This document shows, piece by piece, positions 1 to 11,882 of a DNA stretch of 64,000 bases. How positions within the stretch are numbered: the first letter of the stretch is position 1; every line of letters begins with the position of its first letter. Origin of the DNA: Histoplasma ohiense (lineage: Eukaryota > Ascomycota > Eurotiomycetes > Onygenales > Ajellomycetaceae); assembly GCA_017607445.1 (NCBI GenBank), contig JAEVHH010000003.1:2852001-2916000 (forward strand), read 5' to 3'. Below the pieces are notes generated by a model, which was not told where the DNA came from, ran no database searches, and saw only the letters and a list, made by a program, of their open reading frames with translations. The translations under genes and the position numbers were made by a program.

Positions 1-360
1 ATCTTGACATTGAAATAAGTGACAGCTTCAATGATCTTTCGATGGTTGTGTTTGTTGTAGTAATCAAGATCACTGACATGGAAAGTGATAGCAGCTGTAA
101 CAAAGTTTTTGAATTCTTTCATACTTTGATCTCAGAACTTTTTCACATCTCTCTGAGAAGAATGACTGCTCATGTTGAGATCTCAAAGTTCTAATTATCA
201 AAGTGATATCTGACTATATCTCTCACTGACAGTAGTCACAGTGCTTTTCACTAAAATGTTGAGTGTTTGTAGTATGGATTTTGATGATCTGAGAATATTT
301 GTAATATTATTATGATTATCATTTACACTAGTTGCATCTCTACTGTGGTTTGAATGTACT
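1..360 (-). mobile_element. GyB gypsy gag fragment
   Basis: This stretch aligns on sight with the minus-strand gag region of the GyB copy near 36,235-36,600 (shared runs such as tgtttgttgtagtaatcaagatc). Similarity stops near 360. It is a truncated and mutated piece of the same chromovirus family, cut by the window edge on the left. No open frame of useful length remains. Confidence 0.75.
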
Positions 361-1607
361 ATACACACAGAAATGTAATGATAAGAATAGAAATATATCA
401 AAGAATTCAAGAAAAAAAAATCTACATCTATATATTATAGAAAATTACATGTCTTATAGCAATACTGTTTACATTTTTGTGTTATTTGTTGATATTATAT
501 ACTGCATACATGCAGTTGCTCTGCAAGCTATATTATAACTGAATGCAGATGAGATATTTCTTTGTTGCTATAGAAACTATTTGCATATACAATCTCTCAG
601 TTTAATATTTATATATATTTTTCTTTTTCTTTATTTTTTCTCTCTTCTCTCTTCAACTCATCATAATTCTGCTGCAGTATGTTAACTATTAAAAGTAATA
701 TAAATATCTCAATGTTTTCTATGAATGAATACTAATTAATTAATTAATTCTATCTAGTAAATTCAGTGCTGTAAGTCTCTGTTCTTTCTTCTCTGAAATC
801 TATACATTCATTCTCTGTATTCATTCTCTCTTTTTTTCCACTCTCTCTTCAGTGAAAAAATGATCTGTGATAAAGATATCTCTTATCAGAGAGCTATGCC
901 AACCACTGCTGCTGTCTGCAAGACAGTATATGAACAGTGAGTGATGAAGTGAAAAGCAGTCTGAGCTCATCATCATAATTGACATCTCAATGCTCACTGT
1001 GCTGTGTGGAAGGTGTGCAACCCCCACCCTCATATGAAAAAAGTGAATAAACAGAGTATGAAATTCAAAGTAATACTTTTTGATAACACTAGATACTGAT
1101 ATAAGAGTAGAGACTATCTAAAAGATCTGTTATTATCAGAAGTCTGAGAATCTCATTTTTCTCAAGATTGTATTTATCTGTCTTGTTTGAGAGATTGATG
1201 AGAGAAAGTATCACTTTCAGTGTTTCATTTTTGATACTTTTCAAGTTGCAGTTGAGACCATGTTGGTCACACTTTTTGAATGTATGATATCATGTGAAAA
1301 TCAATGTAATAATATCTCACTAATCATTTCACAGATGATCTTAAGATTACAATTCATTGTGAACAGATGATTCTCACTGTAAGAGATATTAGATTGATGA
1401 TAAAGATCACTCAAAAATTGAGTAGCAATTTTTTTAATGATTATAGATTGAAGAAATGAGTTTTGTTTTATTTATTTATTTATTTATTTTTTTATTTTTT
1501 TTTGCTGCAAGTTTTTGTTTTTTTTTATAATATTCTCAGTTGTTGTTTTTGTTTTTTTTTTTAATTTTCAAAATATCTATAAGCATATAATGATATTTCT
1601 GTTGTTG
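361..1607. other. AT-rich DNA without recognisable gene
   Basis: No coding frame, RNA gene or repeat that I can assign. It is AT-rich and almost free of CpG, like the mutated transposons around it, with a T-rich run of TTTA units and poly-T at about 1,463-1,560. It is probably decayed transposon DNA, but this cannot be shown by eye. Confidence 0.5.
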
Positions 1608-1946
1608 ACATCAAAAAGGTAACAATATTTGGTAACACTCACATCATAATTAGCCACCATTCAGCATAAAGATATATGTATTATGTAATTATGAATAAAT
1701 CATGATTCTGTTTGGTTTCATTTTGTAAAATGGGACCAAACAGAACTGTGACTCAGAAATCAAGATAAGAACAGTATTCAGAATCTAAATATTTTTCATA
1801 AACAGTGAAATGAAATCAGAGCTATAATACAAACAGTGTAAAGTGACTGATTTGAAAAACAATATATGGAATCAGAACTAAAATATACAAAAATGGAATC
1901 ATTGTTAAAATTGATCATGATTTCATGCACAGTTACACAGTCAGTC
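1608..1946 (-). mobile_element. hAT-like element, fragment with one terminus
   Basis: The reverse complement matches the left part of the complete element at 41,575-43,016. It shares the end TAGACTGAYCA (here at 1,946), the palindromic tggtcccatttt...aaaatgggacca-type core near 1,720-1,740 and the gtgttacc segment. The other terminus is not found. It abuts a GyA gag fragment at 1,947, which suggests it inserted there. Confidence 0.6.
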
Positions 1947-2365
1947 TATTTAAATCTATCTGTTTCTCTTGTTTTCTCTTGTTTCAACAGTTGCTAGATT
2001 TATCAGAACAATGTTGATTCTCTACAAATATCACAGATCTGTCTTTGTGAATGTATACTGTTGCTTCAGCATATTTTCTTCAAGAATCTGTAGAGTTCAA
2101 AGCAACTTTTCATAGTTCTGAGATTCTTGATTTCAACAGTTAAATTCAGTGTGTAGTATCTTCAACATCTTACTACACAGATTATCCATTCTCTGTTCTT
2201 TGCTATATAAGAGTAAGTAGTACTCTCAGTCTTCAAGATATTTAGAGAAGTCATATATCAATTGCCACTTTTGTTGCTTCACATTCTGAAACTTTTGACT
2301 CATCAATCAACACTGATTCTGTGAATCATTAATTTGCATTTCTAGATGTGATAGCATATTGTCAA
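1947..2365 (-). mobile_element. GyA gypsy gag fragment
   Basis: This matches the minus-oriented gag of GyA (compare 21,245-21,665 and, inverted, 23,340-23,750), including the run gagttcaaagcaactttt (here 2,094-2,111). It is cut on the left by a hAT-like element and on the right by the (AAT)n tail of the LINE, and gag does not resume beyond the LINE. It holds no intact frame. Confidence 0.7.
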
Positions 2366-2772
2366 ATTATTATTATTATTCTTCAATTATAGATGTATAC
2401 AGTCAGTGACTATGACATCTACCTGAAATACTTCAGGATTTTTCAAATCAAGAATATTCTAATATACAAAAACAATTTGACACATGCATTAACAGAATTC
2501 CAGCCCAGAATCAAACAACTATTCAAACTATTCAATCCAAAAATAAAATCAAAAGAATGTCAATGAGTTAGCACAACTCAACTTCAAAACAAAGGAAATA
2601 AATATTACAAAAGACAGCAGCTATTAAAAATCAACAGAAAAGAAAAAACATTTGCAATGACTTTATCAACAAATAATGAAGCAAACTGCTTGAAACAAAT
2701 GAAAATTAACAATAAACAAAGTTAAAGAAAAGATCAAAATAAAATAAACAAGAACAACTGATATAAATATCA

Positions 2773-4062
2773 TCAAATAACACTATTCAAACAAGCTCTT
2801 GTAGCAATATTTGACTCATTTAAATATTCAATTAAAAACATATTTCCAGCTTTTGTATTGAATAGCAAATTCAAACTTAACTGATTCAGTTGATATTTCT
2901 CTCTCAGTCTCAATCTTAGTTCTGAATACTTTGTACAAAGTAACAGAAGATGCTCTGGATTTTCATATAACTGACAATCTGAACACAGATCATTTAAATC
3001 ATCTTTAAACTTTGCTAAATATGATTTGAAATATCCATGTCCAAGCTTTAGCTGCATTATTGTAGCAAAAAGTTTCTTCTTACACTTTATTGAGCAAGTC
3101 TTCCACTTTGGCTTAGTTTCAAATCTGGAATAATGTACACTTTTTCTTTGCATGAATCAGACATCTTGTCACTTTTGTAAACATAATTCTCTTATTCTTC
3201 TTTTAATAAAAGACCATGTTACAATTCTTTGACAGCAGACTTCTAACTCAGTGGCTCTTTTTGCAGCTTTATCAGTCATTTCATTGCCATATATACCCAT
3301 GTGAGCAGGCACCCAGTGAAGATGAATAGAACAATTGAGTGAGATTTTTCTTTGAATATTTTGAAGACTTTTCAAAATCAGCTCTAGCATTGACTGTTCA
3401 CTGCTGATTTTATTACTTTGAAGTCTTTTAAGCCCTGCTTGACTATCAGAGAATATCCAAATATGCTCAAATCTTTTCCATTGTTCAATCTTCATTTCAA
3501 TCAATTTGAAAGCTCTTGAAATTGCAAATAATTCAGCATTAAAAACTTCTGACTCTTTTCCAATTTGTCAAGAATCAAGAATATAGTTTTTATCATTTTC
3601 TGAATATGCTATTCCAGCTCCAAGATTGCCTGTTTTCTCACATTTTGAGCCATCAGTGTATATAAGAATTGCTTTATTTTTCATTTGTTTCAAAAGCTTT
3701 AAATGTTCTTGAGTCTGATCTTCTTTTGAAAGTTGACTAATGTTTAAATCAACAAGATTATCAAGACTTTTCTTCCAAGGAGAGAGATTTTCAATAGCTA
3801 CTCTCTCTACATTTAAACTAGAGAAACAGTTCTTAATCATTGAGCAAATTCTAAATAACTGAGATGGTATCCTTCTTCTTTGTAAAGAACTTGAATTTTC
3901 AGATAAATCAGTCTCATTCCAATCAAGATAAAGTTCCCAATCTAATTCTAATCCATTTGACTCATTTGGAAAAGAACTTGAAACTCTCTTTCTAATAGAA
4001 TGATGTGAATATAGCTTCATAATTCTGAGAGCATAATTCATACAGATTTTATCAAATCTCAC
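2773..4062 (-). pseudogene. LINE RNase H and C-terminal motif, broken
   Basis: Three consecutive frames (4,062-3,568, 3,504-3,169, 3,153-2,773) carry an RNase H1-type domain. It has I-Y-T-D-G-S-K (first catalytic Asp), S-D-S-Q-A-G-L (Asp), H-W-V-P-A-H-M-G and N-E-M-T-D-K-A-A-K (Asp). A final block, Q-L-K-L-G-H-G-Y-F with C-S-D-C...E-H-L-L-L-L-C, is the cysteine/histidine tail common to fungal LINEs. The RNase H would degrade RNA in the RNA:DNA hybrid. Stops separate the three pieces, and the catalytic aspartates themselves survive. Confidence 0.8.
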
Positions 4063-5817
4063 TTATGGTGGAGAAATAGAGGCTTCAATTTCCATAGCTT
4101 TAATTGGAGTAGTTCTGAATACTTCTAAGATCTTTCTTAAAGCTAAGTTTTGAAGTTTTTGAAACCTTTCTATAAAGTGTTTTTGACCTCTCCACCACAC
4201 CTGAACTGCATAATCTGAAACAGAGGTCACACAGGCAATATATAATTGTCTCATTGCTTGAAATGTCAGACCTCTTTCAGTATTTGAAAGTCTCAATATA
4301 CTGTTTAAAATTCTTTCAGCATTTGCAGTTTTTATTTGCACATGAGATTTAAAATTCAATTGAGAATCTAACCAAACACCAAGCCATCTAACTGAGTTTT
4401 TAGGTTTAATTGAATGATTTAAAAGCTTAACTTCAGTATCTTTTTCTCTGAAATTTGGATAAAAGTGAATTAATTCAGTTTTATCCATATCAAAAACAAT
4501 GTTTTTTGATTTTGCTTTTTCAATCATTTCAGTTGCTGCTTGCTCAATCAAATTGCAGTTATTCACAATTGATTCTGAGCTTACAACTAGGTCTAAATCA
4601 TCCACATAGCTTGGAGTTCTCACCATAATTGCCATTTGTCTATCAATAAATAGAAACTTGACAAATATAGCAAACAAAATGGGTGAGACTGAGAAACCCT
4701 GAGGAACTCCTATCTCAATATCTGTTATATCTTGTCTCATTCCATCAAAAAGCAACTGGATAGTTCTTTTTGACATGAAACAGATAACCCACTTAATGAG
4801 AGACTTTGGCATTCTCAGTTCTATCAAAGTATTGATCATTTGAGAAAGTGAAACACAATCAAATGCACCTTTTATATCAATAAACATTGCAGTTGTAACC
4901 ATTTTTTCATTCTTTGCAAGTTGAATATCATGAACTACAGAGAGAACTGCATCAATTGCTGAGTTTTGCTTTCTACTTCCCATTTGATCATCATATAATA
5001 GATCAGTAGTAGCAGATAGAAAAGACAATCTAGTGGCAATTATTTTTTCCAGAATTTTTCCCAGGCAATTCAGCAGAGATATCACTCTATAAGATTTAGG
5101 AATAGTTGGTTTTCTATTGGGTTTTGAAAGAATAACTTCAACAGCATGCCTCCAGCACTTAGAATGATACCCATATTTCAAAAGATTTGAGAACAATTCA
5201 AAGAGCTCATCTTTTAGTACTGAATAAAGCTCTTGAATTATTAAATGATTTATAGTATCAGCTCCTGCTGCTGTGACCTTTGAAGATGAAAAAATAGCTG
5301 TCTTTAATTCATCTTCAGTTAAGTCAGGCCATTCTCATTTCTTATTATGTTCATATTCATTATCTTCTTGCAAAGAACAAATCTCAGTTGAATTATTTGA
5401 TGATGGAAATAATATTCTCATAAAAGCTTGACATTTATCTTCAAATGAGCTAGCTATAATTTCCTCATTCTGGAAATTATAAGTTAATGTTGGTAGCTTA
5501 GACATTGTTTTTGACTTAGTATATCTAAAAGCTTTGAAGATCTCTTTCCCCTGAGCATTTTCTAGAAAGTTATTCCAACAATCAGTCTTTGTCTTTTTAA
5601 TTGTTGAGAAATAATCATTTCTAATATTCTTTAAATACTCAAATGAAACAAGATCTTCTTTCCAATCTTTTTTAACTCTAGCTAAATGTCTTCTTTTATT
5701 TGAAATCTCATCATTCCACCAAGGCTTAGAGAATTCAGAGACTCTTTTCAATGGAATATATTTCTTTATACTTGAAAGAATAATCTCAGTGATTAAATTT
5801 GCTCTGTCTTCAAGCAT
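4063..5817 (-). pseudogene. LINE reverse transcriptase domain, broken
   Basis: Two frames (5,817-5,335 and 5,196-4,063), joined by an in-frame stretch holding one stop, encode a LINE-type RT. Visible blocks are K-P-W-W-N-D-E, the finger motif P-K-S-Y-R-V-I-S-L-L-N, the palm motif D-I-K-G-A-F-D, G-V-P-Q-G-F-S-V-S-P-I-L-F, and the catalytic S-Y-V-D-D-L-D-L, which is intact. The thumb region W-L-G-V-W-L-D follows. The enzyme would copy the element RNA at the nicked target. Stops at both ends and between the frames prevent a full protein. Confidence 0.85.
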
Positions 5818-6174
5818 TTTATCTGTAAGATTTGTATCTGATTTTCAATAAAGAGTTTCTCTATTCTCTAATTTCAACTTTTCAATCATTCTTTTCACTT
5901 CTGTCCACTGAGCTTTTTCAAAGTTGTATTGATTTGAATATAATGGGTTTTGAACTGTTTGATTACTATCCAATTCCATATCAACTTGAATTATTTCATG
6001 TCCAGTGGCAGCACCATTTGTTTCATTTGAGTCAACATATCAATTAAAATGTTTATTCTCATATAGATTCTTAGAGAAAAAACATAGATCTATAATTGAC
6101 TTCTGTCTCAAACCTGGCTTGTGAAAAGTGGGAATATCTTGCTCATTTATCAACTCTAGTTTGTTTAAAAGTGC

Positions 6175-6696
6175 TCATTCAACTAGTTTTTCAGCTCTAA
6201 TTGATTGAGTTCTTTCTGAATTCCACCAAGAGTGATGAGCATTGAAATCCTCCATGATTATTGAGTTCTTTTCTGGTTTCAACTGTATTAAACATCTATC
6301 AAATGTCCAAGTTCTATTGTTTTCTCTCAGTGATCTTTCATTGTAGACATTGATTAATTGAATATTTTCAAACTGTTTTTTCATATCCACAATGTCACCA
6401 ACAAGAATATCAGAGTCAGATATCAAATCATATCTCAGATTGAATTGAAATCTTGAATTCTTTCTAGCATAAATTGCCACTCTAACTCTAATATCTGTTT
6501 TCTCTGATAAAAAACAATAGTATGCTGGATGAGATACACTATACTTTTGATCAGCATCAAGTCTGAGTTCTTGAACAAGAATGAAGTCTGCCTTTTGCTC
6601 ATAGCCAATTTGTAAACAGGAATAAAGACATGGATTTGTTCTGTCCACATTATTTTGAATAAATTTGACTACGTGGCTATTCCACGCAGGATGCAC
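6175..6696 (-). pseudogene. LINE endonuclease domain (EEP family)
   Basis: The frame encodes the N-terminal endonuclease/exonuclease/phosphatase fold of a LINE ORF2. It has the early I-Q-N-N-V-D-R-T-N strand, a K-A-D-F-I-L-V-Q-E motif carrying the catalytic glutamate, and the D-F-N-A-H-H-S-W-W-N-S motif at the end. In family members this enzyme nicks the target DNA that primes reverse transcription. The residue before D-F-N is M-E rather than the usual G, consistent with mutation damage. The frame stops at 6,175, short of the linker to the RT, so it is a broken part of the element. The first ten residues run into the GC-rich neighbour, and the true 5' end is uncertain. Confidence 0.8.
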
Positions 6697-7183
6697 CTTA
6701 AGCTAGTTACATATTATAACCCCTATAACCAACCGACCACCGCGTCCGTCCTCTCGGGCCGCTTTAACTAGTTCTGGGGTTTCCAGCGGGGGTTCTAGTT
6801 AAGCGCCACTGCCCACCCTAGGCATCACCATAGCCCAGAGCTTCCAGTTGCTGATCTCGGCCCATTGCCCCCTTGGCCTACCAACCGGCCGTCGTGGCCT
6901 TGCCCCATGTAAGGGACTAACCATAGGCTTACCCCACCCGATGATAACCCACTAATAGTGTTAGATGACCACTAGTGGGCCCTGAATAGGGCGCCTACCA
7001 GGGTGTCCTGCTTGGCTTGCTACTACCCCTCTGATGAGGCAGCCAATTGGATGGTTTTTAAAATCATTCCCTGTTGTTGGGGTGGCCCCCTAGATGCCGG
7101 GGGCCTTGGCAGGTGCTAGTATGTATAAGCACCCTATACTCGACCCTCTGTAATCATCGGATCTTGCTTAGATCAGCACTAGT

Positions 7184-7263
7184 GACAGGGGGGCTGCTTG
7201 GCACTAATGAGCATGGCTTCCAGTGGCCACCACCCTCACCACTGCCAAGCAGCACCCCTGTCA
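7184..7263. repeat. Imperfect inverted repeat in the SINE-like unit
   Basis: gacaggggggctgcttggca at 7,184-7,203 is matched inverted by tgccaagcagcacccctgtc at about 7,243-7,262, with one mismatch over the core and a spacer near 40 bp. RNA from this unit would form a long stem-loop. Confidence 0.75.
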
Positions 7264-7335
7264 GCACTGCCTCACTAGGCTTGGCCCCTGGTCACAGGGG
7301 CCTTCATGGGTAAGAAGTGGCCCAAAATGAGACCT

Positions 7336-7416
7336 TGCCAGCAGCAGGATTCAAATCTACAGCACATCTAACAGTACTACCTTGGGTAACAGTCTTATCA
7401 ACTGCACCACGCGGGC
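7336..7416 (-). other. tRNA-like head with A and B boxes
   Basis: Reading minus, the 81 nt begin GCCCGCG and end TGCTGGCA, so 6 of 7 acceptor pairs form (one G.U). An A-box-like TGGTGCAGTTGATAAG begins at base 8. The T arm has GTAGA/CCTGC around the loop TTTGAAT, giving a B box with two changes from GGTTCGAATCC. D and anticodon stems are imperfect, so this is a tRNA-derived promoter or pseudogene rather than a working tRNA. Confidence 0.55.
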
Positions 7417-8609
7417 ATCTCAGATCTATTGTCTGTATGCTGAGATTAGACTATTCTTTGACTGCTTGACTATACTGCTGCTCTGCTGTGTGAGCTGAGT
7501 GTTATCTGATGTGAGTCATTTGTCAGATGATATTCTCTTCACTGATGAAGTTCTGAATAACTGTTCACTTACAGAGTGCTAGTCTGATGAGCTGTGTTGA
7601 CTGAGTTGATTGAATGAATGATGTAGATATCATCACTGTGATCATTGATGCTGACTGTGTTGATGATGATTGCTGCTTCTGAATATTTCTGTGATATCTG
7701 TTATTAAGACAGTAGACAGCTGCTAGCTTCTTTTGAGTTAGATGTCTGAGAATACTGTTCACATATCTGAGTGCAGCAGAGCAGTGCTGATACTCAGTTG
7801 AGTAGAATTGACAGCAGTTGATACATCATAGTACTCTCTTACACTTTATATTTATTGATTTCTTATGCTAGCTTGTGAGCTCACTGCAGTTGAAGTATCT
7901 TGTCAGTTGCACATACTTTAATGAGTGACAGTATCTCTGATATTCTGAGTTATGTCTCACTGTCAGTGATCTTTTCTCAATGAGTCTAATTCTTTCACTG
8001 ATATTGAAGAGTGAGAAGTCTTTTACTGAAGTGAGAAAGAAGATAATTTATGTAATCTTTCTTATTTTAAAATTCATTTCATATCACAAAAATTGACAGT
8101 TCACTGATTTTATCTTTATCTGAGTTAGAATCTCTTTCTCAATTATTTTGTCTGTGAAGATTCTTGTCTCTTCTCAGTTCTGAATAAATTTCAGAATCTC
8201 TGAGACAGTATAATTGTATCACTACTCTGATAGCTGAATCTTTATAATATCAAAAACTTCACAGAGAGTAGTCACTGTCTTCTCAGTAATCAGAGTATTG
8301 TATATATCTCTGTTGTTTAATGTGATCACTCAATCTGTTCTGATGAGCTTCATCTTCAATATATTAGCTATATTTTTCACTCTCTGAATGTTTGCAATGA
8401 TTGTCTGCTGTATAGTATATGACTGCAGTTGAGTGATCTGTTTCTCTGACTGAAGAATAATAAGAACTTGTGAGTTCTTCTGCTGTTTTGTGTTTTCTGT
8501 GAAGTTTCTTGATTAATTGATATTCTTGAGCTGCAGACTAACTTCACTAGCTCTGTCAGCTGAGAAAACTGTAGTCTTAACAAAGATAACTTCAGAAAGA
8601 GTAGAATTT
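7417..8609. other. AT-rich, unassigned repeat-like DNA
   Basis: AT-rich, CpG-poor DNA with short frames only. The minus-strand frame at 7,762-7,565 (65 codons) and neighbours are broken by stops. It may be the downstream part of the unclassified element seen at 8,610-9,190. I do not recognise a protein domain here. Confidence 0.4.
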
Positions 8610-9190
8610 TTTCTCTTCTGTGTAATACTCACTCAGATAGTCAACTCTCTTGCAGTTATCTTTACTGAATTTGACTGTGAGTGAGTATTCAGAACAGTAC
8701 TCTCTTTCAGAGTTGATACTGTATTCAGATCTGTTGTCATATATACAATGAATCTTTTATAGAAGATTTGAACAAAGTTCTGACTGACTGACTGTTTCTT
8801 CTTCTCAATTCAACTGTTCAGAGTCTTTGTTAATCTGATGAGAATTTTCTACTGTAGATTCTGTTATTGTTGAATCTTCTCAAACTGCTTCTGTAGTTGA
8901 GAGGTGACTGTGAGAATGCTGTCACTGACTTCTTTGAAAACTGAAGAAAATATTGTAACAGTCTTTCTCTGTCTCTTATTAGTTTTTTCAGTAACAAAAT
9001 TGACTGATGACTTCAGCTTCAGTGATCTGATGTAGGCTGTGTCAATGTTTTTGAATGAATGAAAGAGCATTGAAAGCTCCATGACCACTCAATCTGTGCA
9101 GTACACATATATAGAGTAATTGCAGAGAGTGTGTGATGATGTTGAATGAGTTGAAGAGTTAAAATTATATGAAAAACAGTTAGAAAATGG
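8610..9190 (-). mobile_element. Unclassified repeat with a conserved short ORF
   Basis: The reverse complement matches 62,270-62,811 over its length, so this is a dispersed repeat. Within it, 9,088-8,864 (minus) encodes 74 residues rich in basic and polar residues, with the block T-S-Q-L-Q-K-Q-F-E-K-I near the end. The second copy keeps the same frame with a few stops. It could be a gag-like or N-terminal region of a third retrotransposon family. No catalytic motif is visible. Confidence 0.5.
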
Positions 9191-11344
9191 AAAATTCAAA
9201 TGTATCTCTACATTTGTGAGTAGTTGTGGCGATCTTTATACAGTGATACTACAGAACTCTGTTTTTCTTCAGAGAGAATTTTCAACTCATTCACTGTAAG
9301 CTGACTCAGTGTTTCAGTGTGCAGAATATGAGTAGTTTGCAAATACTGTACAGACTACAGAGTCAGTTTTCATTTCTTCACAGAAAATAATACTTCAATA
9401 TTCAGTGTCACAGATTTTCAAGAGTCTGAACATTATACAGAGACAGATCAATATAATGATAGATCAGATAAAAATCAGAGATATATAAATGAAAAAAAAG
9501 ATTGATAAAATTCAGTATAAAATTGATATAATAACAACTGAATTCTGAATCTTTCAATCTATTTCTGTTTTTGTCTGTGTATAGAAAGATACTGTTGAAA
9601 TTTTTTTCATCTCTATATCTGTATTTTCATTCTTTTTTTTATCAATCACTGCTGCTGCTGTCAACACTTCTGCTACAGTATTATCAACTGAAAATAATAT
9701 TTGAATATATCAGCTCTTCTGTACAATTCAATTGATTAATGATTTTTGAAAGAAATGGAAACAGAGATTGAATGAACAGCTCTCTGTGCAGTATCTGAAG
9801 TCATTGTATAAGTCTAGCTGAAGAAAGAAGAATAGTGAATGTATATTCTTTTTTCAATGAAAAATGATCATTGATAAGATACTCAGCTGCTATCATACAA
9901 TGAAATCAAAATCTATTCTAAAGATTGTGAAGAAGTTTAAATTGATGTATATATAATTAAAAATGAGTCTGAACAAGCTCTCTGTCTTTCTCAGAAGAGT
10001 AAGAAGATAATCTGTGTATATTAACTATATTATATATTTTTTAATCTTAAGTATTTATTTATATATGCAGACTGTTTCAGCAGAATTTATCAGAATAAAT
10101 ATTCTCATTCTTTTCTTTTCTTTTTCCTCTTTCATACACAAGACATTCTCACTTTTCTCTTTCATTCATAATAATAATAATAATAAATTGATTATAAAAT
10201 CCTCTCTTTCTCTATCTTCTCTCTCAACTTTTTTTCTCTTTCTTTCTTCAGTTTTATTATCATCATTCACAGTATATACAATTTCTTTTGTATCAGAATT
10301 CATCATACTTTTATTGTTTTCTCACTTCATACACTGCATGAAATGTTCATTTCATCATATCAAAAAAGAAGAACACTGACAGAGAGTTGTATATATAATC
10401 AGAGAATAGATTTTTGATTTTTTTTTCATAAAAAAAAAGATCAGCTTTCTTTTACAATTTCTTTCACAGTATCATTCTTTCTTTTTCTTTATATACAGTG
10501 AATAAATATGAGTACTTCTTTGCTTCTCTACTGTACAGTATAGAAAACTGATTATAATGTAAGAGCTTTTATTCTATACAATTCTGTTATCATTCAATGT
10601 AATCTGATTCAGACTGAGTTGATTGACTCATATCATTCAGCTGCTGAACATTAAGATGAATGATAGAAATGATTAAAATATGACACAATATATATCAGCA
10701 ATTTTCAGCTGAGTATATTTTATCATAGTTCTCAATTCTGTGCTCTGCTTGCTGTCTCTGACTTTGATATATCATATATCTGTATATATATCAGAGCTGA
10801 TCAAGTGTTGTTTCATTGTTCATTATACATAAATACTATTCTGATTCAATTTTATAATAGAACTTTTATCACAGATTGTATACAGTGTTGTATATTTTCT
10901 GAGCTTAAATTATTCTTATTGTGCTGCTGTGTGTACAGTCACTTTGAAGAAGTATGTATCAACTGTAAATGATATGATTATACAGTACACTGCTCTCTTC
11001 ACAGCTCTGCAGATCAGTCTGATATATATAATGATTTTTATAATAGACAGTCATCACAGCTATAAACATCAGCAGTAGATAATGCAGATTATGATACTCA
11101 GTCTGATGCACAGAATAATCTCATTTTCATTGAATAGAGTATATACAAAGTTTTTAATTTTTTTTTTTTATCTAATTTCTCTGTTCTATTCTATTCTGTT
11201 CTATTCTGTTCTTGCTCTTTGATCTCTGTTTCTTCATTATTATAATCATCAGAATGAATTGTTGGGGGGATTGGATTGGGTGATTCGTACCCTCTATACC
11301 ACCACAGCGCTGGTGGTGATTGAGCTCTTTTGCCCTAGTGGCCT
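9191..11344. other. AT-rich DNA without assignable features
   Basis: No gene found. A T/C-rich open stretch at 10,014-10,379 looks compositional. Simple repeats occur near 10,168-10,188 (ATA/ATAAT) and 11,180-11,215 (TTCTA/TTCTG units). From about 11,262 GC content rises toward the hAT-like fragment and the gene island. Confidence 0.45.
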
Positions 11345-11595
11345 AATATGAATGAGATTAAACTTGAGTTAAAATCATAATCAGTTTCAGATCACATTCA
11401 TATTTTTCATAGTCAATCATTTTGTCTAAAATAATAAAATTTGTTGATTTTATGATAATTATGTCATTTCTGAAAATTTTGATTCTTTACACTCTCATTC
11501 TGATCCTGGTCCCACTGGAAATCACACCAAGAAATGGACTGGGACCAAACCAAGCCAAATCAAACATGTAATTCATGGTCCCACCGGCCAGCCTA
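11345..11595 (+). mobile_element. hAT-like element right end, little mutated
   Basis: This matches the right part of the 41,575-43,016 element and of 37,242-37,554, ending in GGCCAGCCTA (TIR end at 11,595). Unlike those copies it keeps CC, GG and one CpG, as in ggtcccaccggccag. It therefore serves as a near-original reference for reading mutations. It sits at the border between the TE block and the gene island, and its left terminus is not found. Confidence 0.65.
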
Positions 11596-11882
11596 CCAAC
11601 TACAGAGTAGTTAACTTCAATTTTCGCAATCGCTTTCATCCACTATAAAGAGATCGAATATGCTCGGAAAGCGTTGAGTTTTTGTCATGCTTCTAGATTA
11701 AAAGAAAAGAAGGTGGTAGCTGTTGCCAGTACAGTAGCTATTTTTCACAGCTCTCAACTCACTCCAATTGTTGATACCTGGCCAAATTATCACTTGTACT
11801 TCCGAAGGCTCCGGATCCGCTGAATGCATATTATCATCATCGATACAGTTGGGGTTACTTACTCTATGCCAGTTCCTTCGAC

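Larger units (their letters stand above)
2366..6696 (-). mobile_element. Non-LTR retrotransposon (Tad1/I-like LINE), inactivated
   Basis: On the minus strand the order is apurinic endonuclease (6,696-6,175), linker, reverse transcriptase (about 5,817-4,063), RNase H and a C-terminal cysteine/histidine motif (4,062-2,773), then an ORF-less 3' region ending in an (AAT)n tail seen as attattattatt near 2,370. This order and tail are typical of fungal Tad1/I-type LINEs. The coding region is broken by several stop codons and an ORF1 is missing, so the copy is 5'-truncated and dead. CpG is essentially absent from about 2,400 to 6,660, whereas CC and GG remain, so it is less mutated than GyB. Confidence 0.85.
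6697..7416 (-). mobile_element. GC-rich tRNA-derived (SINE-like) unit
   Basis: A block of markedly higher GC with intact CpG (for example around 6,730-6,760) lies abruptly between AT-rich DNA on both sides. Its minus-strand 5' end is a tRNA-like sequence (7,416-7,336) with pol III boxes, followed by about 640 bp of non-coding GC-rich DNA that ends where the LINE begins. This is the layout of a tRNA-derived SINE, or of a pol III-driven unit fused to the LINE. No flanking duplication could be verified. The open frame at 7,074-7,313 looks accidental. Confidence 0.5.

Noticed and set aside
7074..7313. 79-codon plus-strand frame
   Set aside because: It lies in the non-coding GC-rich tRNA-derived unit across its inverted repeat. 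Pro/Ser/Thr-rich translation from repeat sequence.
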